A stretch of DNA of 32,610 nucleotides from JAOAJF01 sp046295675 (GTDB lineage Archaea > Micrarchaeota > Micrarchaeia > Anstonellales > Anstonellaceae), in assembly GCA_046295675.1 (NCBI GenBank), contig JBKBMW010000001.1, positions 1 through 32,610 on the forward strand, written 5' to 3'. This document shows, in pieces, positions 29,438 through 32,610 of this stretch. The notes beneath the pieces were generated by a model. That model was not told the origin of the DNA. It searched no databases and saw only the letters and a list, made by a program, of their open reading frames with translations. The position numbers and the translations under genes were made by a program. Numbering within the stretch: position 1 is the first letter of the stretch; each line of letters starts with the position of its first letter.

Positions 29438-30346
29438 ATGGAAAATGGTTTTTCCTTACAGCAAAAAAAATGTTCAAAACCATTTTTTACCAAAGAATTT
29501 TTACAAAAGATTAAAAACCAACCATTCCATCTTTCTACTTTATATATAGATTCACTTTCTACTGTTTTATCCCAATTTGAAATTAGATTTCTAAAAGCAT
29601 TTGCTTATTTTCTAAATAAAAAATATAATGAAGTAATAAATGAACTAAAAAACATTGTAAACAACCACTCTCCAATTTATATTTACCCTATTTATATCTA
29701 TAGCTTGTTAAAAGAAAACAAAGTAGCAAAGGCTTTGGATTTATGTCATAAAGCATTAAGCAAATCCAAATCTTCTTCACTTTTTTGGCTTACTGGAAGA
29801 GCATATCTTCAAAAAAAGAATATATCAAAGGCAATACATTTTTTGCTTAAAGCAAAGTCTTCCTGCCCACCTAAAGCCTCTATAAGAAAAGTTTTGATTT
29901 TAGCTGATCTTGGAAAAGCTTATACTAAGAAAAAAAATTATTCTAAAGCTTTGAAATATTTTTCCCAGGCTATTCATTTATATCCAAACTCTTTTATTCT
30001 TTTAAAGAGGCTAGGTATGTATTATTTCTCCCTAGCTTTCAACTCCCAAGAGCCTAAAGAAAAAGAAAAAAATTTTAAATTGGCAATAGAATATTTCTCT
30101 AAAGCCTTATTGCTAAGTTCGCAAAAAACTTCCACCTCCTTTTTATTTTTTAAATTAGGCCTTTGTAATTTTTATTTACAAAAATTTGAACAAGCTAAGC
30201 TATACTTTGAAAAAAGTTTAAATATGCAAGAAGAAAGCAATAAAATTTTACAATATACTAAAGCATATCTTAAATTTAGTGAATTTTTAAATCAGAAAAA
30301 CAAAGAAAATCTAAAGGGCCAAGACTGGGATTTGAACCCAGACTAA
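29438..30346 (+). CDS. TPR-repeat protein whose 3' end overlaps tRNA-His
   Basis: 302 aa with about five tetratricopeptide repeats. Clear ones are 'LFWLTGRAYLQKKNISKAI', 'ADLGKAYTKKKNYSKALKYF', 'NFKLAIEYFSKALLL' and 'FKLGLCNFYLQKFEQAKLYF'. There is no signal peptide or membrane span, so it is probably a cytoplasmic scaffold; partners are unknown. The last nine codons ('GQDWDLNPD') and stop lie inside the antisense strand of the tRNA-His gene. That stretch is just the complement of the tRNA acceptor and T arm, so it is unlikely to be functionally selected. The natural C-terminus has presumably been extended by read-in. Confidence 0.78.
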   Translation: MENGFSLQQKKCSKPFFTKEFLQKIKNQPFHLSTLYIDSLSTVLSQFEIRFLKAFAYFLNKKYNEVINELKNIVNNHSPIYIYPIYIYSLLKENKVAKALDLCHKALSKSKSSSLFWLTGRAYLQKKNISKAIHFLLKAKSSCPPKASIRKVLILADLGKAYTKKKNYSKALKYFSQAIHLYPNSFILLKRLGMYYFSLAFNSQEPKEKEKNFKLAIEYFSKALLLSSQKTSTSFLFFKLGLCNFYLQKFEQAKLYFEKSLNMQEESNKILQYTKAYLKFSEFLNQKNKENLKGQDWDLNPD

Positions 30347-30425
30347 GGGAGCTTTGCAGCAGGCTGCTTATATTTAAGCAGAGGGCTTCCACAATCCCTT
30401 GTGCTGCCGTTACACCATCTTGGCC
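30317..30425 (-). tRNA. tRNA-His (GTG) with 37-nt intron
   Basis: Exon 1 is 30425-30389, the intron 30388-30352, exon 2 30351-30317. Acceptor stem GCCAAGA/TCTTGGC, with encoded G-1 opposite C73, the tRNA-His identity pair. D arm GTGT...GCAC, anticodon stem AGGGA/TCCCT, anticodon GTG (30392-30390), T arm CTGGG TTCAAAT CCCAG; CCA is not encoded. The intron lies at the canonical 37/38 site. The bulge-helix-bulge is complete: core helix TTGT/GCAA, 3-nt bulges GGA and AGC, then intron helices AGC/GCT and a 7-bp CTGCTTA/TAAGCAG hairpin. It would be cut by the archaeal splicing endonuclease, one likely subunit of which is encoded at 2235-2753. Confidence 0.95.
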
Positions 30426-30599
30426 ATTCAATAATCTTCTTTATGATTAAGGTATTAATAATTTTTTCTTTTTATCAGCTATAAAAGCAAAATAAAATTT
30501 TTTTGTAGCAAATCTAGATTTTAGCTTTTTAGAAATTCAACAAATCTTTTACATCACATTTAAAACTTTTTCTTTCCAATTTATATTTGGTGGGTTAGT
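30426..30599 (+). promoter_or_regulatory. Intergenic region with lipoprotein-gene promoter
   Basis: 174 bp, AT-rich, no gene seen. A TATA box TTTAAAAC (30559-30566) is followed by a short leader with the Shine-Dalgarno GGTGGG (30589-30594), 5 nt before the ATG. The left part should contain the tRNA-His promoter on the minus strand, but no single box stands out. Confidence 0.4.
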
Positions 30600-31754
30600 A
30601 TGAAATTTAAAGAATCAAGGTTTGCTGAAATAAAAAACAAAACACTAAATAATGCTAAAAAAACATTTATGGCTTTTTTTCTTGCAGGTAGTCTTTCTTT
30701 GGGGTTAAATAGCTGTACTACTGAGTGTGATGTTCTTAGATCCAGGATTAACTTAAAGACCCCTTTTATGGAAGAGTACCCATCAGTTTACGAAAAATAT
30801 TATAAAGAGCTAAAACCACAAGCTGATAGTTTGCTTAATTCTATTGAGATGAAAAAAACAAATTCTAAAGGACAAAGTCTAGATATAGAAAAAGAAAAAG
30901 AACAATTAAATCAGATAGTAACTCAATATAAAGATTTAAGTGAAATTTGTAAGTGTGGATCTAGAGAAGCCTGGGGAAAATTTAGAGATGATAATATTTC
31001 CGCTTATAATAGAAGATCCCTTTTTCTTTATCACTACATAGATGACAATCCCTCTCCAGATACATGGCATCTCTCTTCTGATTTGAAGGATCTTGCTAAC
31101 AGTTTTATGGACCTAAGTCGTAAAATAAAGACTAGTTCGTTAGCAATACCAATTATAATTAATTATTTTACCTCTACTAACCCTGATTCTGTTTTAGGAA
31201 AATTTATTTATAAGTACCTATTTTATTGTCAAGAAAAAGGAGAAGAAGAATTCAGCTCTAATTTAGAAAAATTAATTGTATTTCTAGCTGATTCTTCTAA
31301 TTCTAATTACCTTAAGGAGCTCGTTCTGGATAAGCTTCAAACCCAATCTAAATTTAGAGAAAATTTAAAAGAAGTATGTAAATACATTTCTCCTAAAGGT
31401 AAGAGTGTTCATGGGATTTATGATCTTTTTGATAGCCCGGATATTGAAATAAGAAGGAAATTTAAGGGTATTTCCCTAACAGGAGATCCCTCCATCGATG
31501 AAGAAGTTTTTGATGAACTTTCTCTCTTTGATTCAAAGAATCCTCTAAAATTAAGACTCCAGCTTAGCTTGTACAAAAATATACGCAAGAAGAGGTTTTT
31601 GTCTAATGACTCTTCTTTCATTAAAAAATGGAATGGTATCCTTAAAGCATTTGGCCTTACTGAAGATTCTCTGGAGGCTACGGAAAAACTTTTCCGTAAA
31701 GTTGGCCTTCCTAAAGATTCTCTGAACGAAAAAAACCTTACCCCTAAAAAATAA
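30600..31754 (+). CDS. Putative lipoprotein of unknown function
   Basis: 384 aa. A long basic N-region (KFKESRFAEIKNKTLNNAKK) precedes a hydrophobic stretch 'TFMAFFLAGSLSLGLNSC'. The cysteine at ~39 follows LNS, which resembles a lipobox except for asparagine at -2. The mature part is predicted mostly helical, polar, Ser/Lys/Asp-rich, with cysteines at 'TTECD', 'EICKCGS', 'FYCQE' and 'EVCKY', and no recognisable enzyme motif. Probably anchored outside the cell membrane. It has its own TATA box and Shine-Dalgarno. I do not recognise the family. Confidence 0.7.
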   Translation: MKFKESRFAEIKNKTLNNAKKTFMAFFLAGSLSLGLNSCTTECDVLRSRINLKTPFMEEYPSVYEKYYKELKPQADSLLNSIEMKKTNSKGQSLDIEKEKEQLNQIVTQYKDLSEICKCGSREAWGKFRDDNISAYNRRSLFLYHYIDDNPSPDTWHLSSDLKDLANSFMDLSRKIKTSSLAIPIIINYFTSTNPDSVLGKFIYKYLFYCQEKGEEEFSSNLEKLIVFLADSSNSNYLKELVLDKLQTQSKFRENLKEVCKYISPKGKSVHGIYDLFDSPDIEIRRKFKGISLTGDPSIDEEVFDELSLFDSKNPLKLRLQLSLYKNIRKKRFLSNDSSFIKKWNGILKAFGLTEDSLEATEKLFRKVGLPKDSLNEKNLTPKK

Positions 31755-31779
31755 ATTTTCCAAGTCAGGCAACCTTTTA

Positions 31780-31836
31780 AGAAAAATTAGTAAACAACTA
31801 CTTTAGATAAGAGGTAATCCAAGGGCTAATTTTTCT
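31780..31836 (+). repeat. 11-bp perfect inverted repeat between the lipoprotein and secreted-protein genes
   Basis: AGAAAAATTAG (31780-31790) and CTAATTTTTCT (31826-31836) are exact reverse complements separated by 35 nt. Together they lie 26 nt after the lipoprotein stop. They could form a long-loop stem in the 3' UTR or mark a small structured RNA. The rest of the 205-bp gap (31755-31959) is AT-rich with no further gene seen; TTTAAAAATT (31931-31940) is a TATA candidate about 25 nt before the next ATG. Confidence 0.4.
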
Positions 31837-31959
31837 GTAGAGCTTTCTTTTAATCTAGCACTGTTTTTCCAAATTTTAAAATTAAACCTTAAACTTTTAT
31901 AGTTTTTATTTTCTTACTTTTCTCTCAACATTTAAAAATTTTCTTGAGATAAGTATTTT

Positions 31960-32610
31960 ATGATCTATAAAAAGTTGGGGGCTAAATTTCTTCTTTTGTT
32001 TTTTGTATCTTTTACTATCATCTTTGCTCAATCACAAAACCCAGCTTGTCAAAATCCTCCCCTGTCTTCATTTTTAAAAATGTATTATGAACATGATATA
32101 AAATCAGATCAAACAAAGCTTTATCTAACCCTATATGGAAAAACTCAGCCTGACCAAAATAATTTAGGTAATGCTTTTGTTGAACCTTATCAACCTCTCA
32201 AGTATGGTTATATCCTAATAAGCCAAAAAGAAGAATTATCTCAACAGCAATCTCAACAAGAAACATCTTGCTATGTTGTAACTAACGAAAGTGGGCAAGC
32301 AACTGTTTTTCTTAATTCTCAGCCTGGTTTTTGTTATGTTATTTCTGCTAAATTCATTCCTGATTATTCAAAGATTTCTTCCAACCCTTCATGTCAATCC
32401 TTTATTTCTAATAACCCTTCTATTCATAAAGAATATCTACCCTCATTAAATCAACTAAAGTATTGTGTGCCTGGAGAAAAAAAACAAACAACTACTGTGT
32501 GCTGGTTTAGTACTATAATAGCAGGGCTGATTTTCGCAGCTACTTTTATTATGGGAAGAAATCCACTACTTTTTTTTGATTTAGGAGTCTCCCGATCTCT
32601 CCCTTCAAAA
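31960..32610 (+). CDS. Secreted/membrane-anchored protein of unknown function, 3'-truncated by window edge
   Basis: At least 217 codons, open to the right edge. A signal peptide is clear ('KFLLLLFFVSFTIIFAQ', cut near residue 24). A ~165-residue extracellular part follows, rich in Gln, Ser, Asn and Pro, with about six cysteines ('NPACQNPP', 'TSCYVV', 'GFCYVIS', 'PSCQSF', 'KYCVPGE', 'TVCWF'). Then comes a hydrophobic helix ('STIIAGLIFAATFIM') and 'GRNPLLFFDLGVSR' before the edge, so more membrane or cytoplasmic sequence likely follows. I do not recognise it. No Shine-Dalgarno, probably leaderless. It may form a surface locus with the lipoprotein gene upstream. Confidence 0.7.
   Translation, partial: MIYKKLGAKFLLLFFVSFTIIFAQSQNPACQNPPLSSFLKMYYEHDIKSDQTKLYLTLYGKTQPDQNNLGNAFVEPYQPLKYGYILISQKEELSQQQSQQETSCYVVTNESGQATVFLNSQPGFCYVISAKFIPDYSKISSNPSCQSFISNNPSIHKEYLPSLNQLKYCVPGEKKQTTTVCWFSTIIAGLIFAATFIMGRNPLLFFDLGVSRSLPSK

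Noticed and set aside
29438..30600. tRNA-His as an integration site with an inserted element on its 3' side
   Set aside because: I found no second copy of the tRNA 3' end, no integrase, and no base-composition break in the TPR gene; the neighbouring genes look native.
1..32610. CRISPR array, insertion sequence or rRNA gene
   Set aside because: No regularly spaced repeats, no transposase frame and no rRNA-like sequence were seen anywhere in the window.

Overview
The window reads as compact, AT-rich archaeal chromosome. The evidence is two FtsZ paralogues, a ftsZ-secE-spt5 run, an archaeal histone, RadA, Sec61-beta, the complete proteasome/exosome superoperon (psmA, SBDS, rrp4, rrp41, rrp42, L37Ae, rpoP, Brix, prefoldin beta), an NMD3-like protein, DUF2070, and a tRNA-His with an archaeal bulge-helix-bulge intron. 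Several informational proteins are pared down: an NFACT protein without its C-terminal half, a Hef-like helicase without its nuclease, and an L37Ae without its zinc ribbon. That fits a reduced, DPANN-type archaeon (Diapherotrites/Micrarchaeota-like would be my guess), but the sequence does not fix the phylum.

Layout. 1-196 (-) is the N-terminus of an AmrS-like radical SAM protein. 371-2228 (+) is ftsZ1-secE-spt5. 2235-5458 holds a catalytically dead-looking tRNA endonuclease subunit (-), cysS and a histone (+), and a short NFACT protein (-). 5508-7055 (+) is a stand-alone Hef-type helicase ending in a PCNA-binding motif. 7092-7365 (-) may be a frameshifted small membrane gene. 7395-11068 (-) is ftsZ2 followed by a Ca2+-type P2 ATPase. 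11292-12871 (+) is a 95-aa unknown, radA and Sec61-beta.

12892-17858 is the most unusual part. It holds seven genes whose products begin with archaeal class III/type IV-pilin-like signal peptides, two leftward and five rightward. The five rightward genes are almost fused end to end, and one of them encodes a 619-aa protein. Its N-terminus lacks the conserved acidic residue, as the tip pseudopilin GspK does in bacterial type II secretion. No assembly ATPase, platform protein or prepilin peptidase is in the window.

17859-27297 (-) is one long leftward run: a 75-aa unknown and DUF2070, then after a 171-bp gap psmA and the exosome superoperon, ending in a DHH phosphoesterase and an RPA-like OB-fold protein. 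27350-30346 holds an NMD3-like gene (+), a class V aminotransferase (-) and a TPR gene (+). The TPR gene's last codons run into the intron-containing tRNA-His (-). 30600-32610 (+) holds a putative lipoprotein and the start of a secreted or membrane-anchored protein, both unrecognised.

Two translation-start classes are visible. Operon-internal genes carry a GGTGA-type Shine-Dalgarno about 4-6 nt before the start. Four head-to-head gene pairs have start codons only 50-55 nt apart, no Shine-Dalgarno, and one AT-rich near-palindromic TATA box midway, as expected for leaderless mRNAs fired in both directions from a single box.
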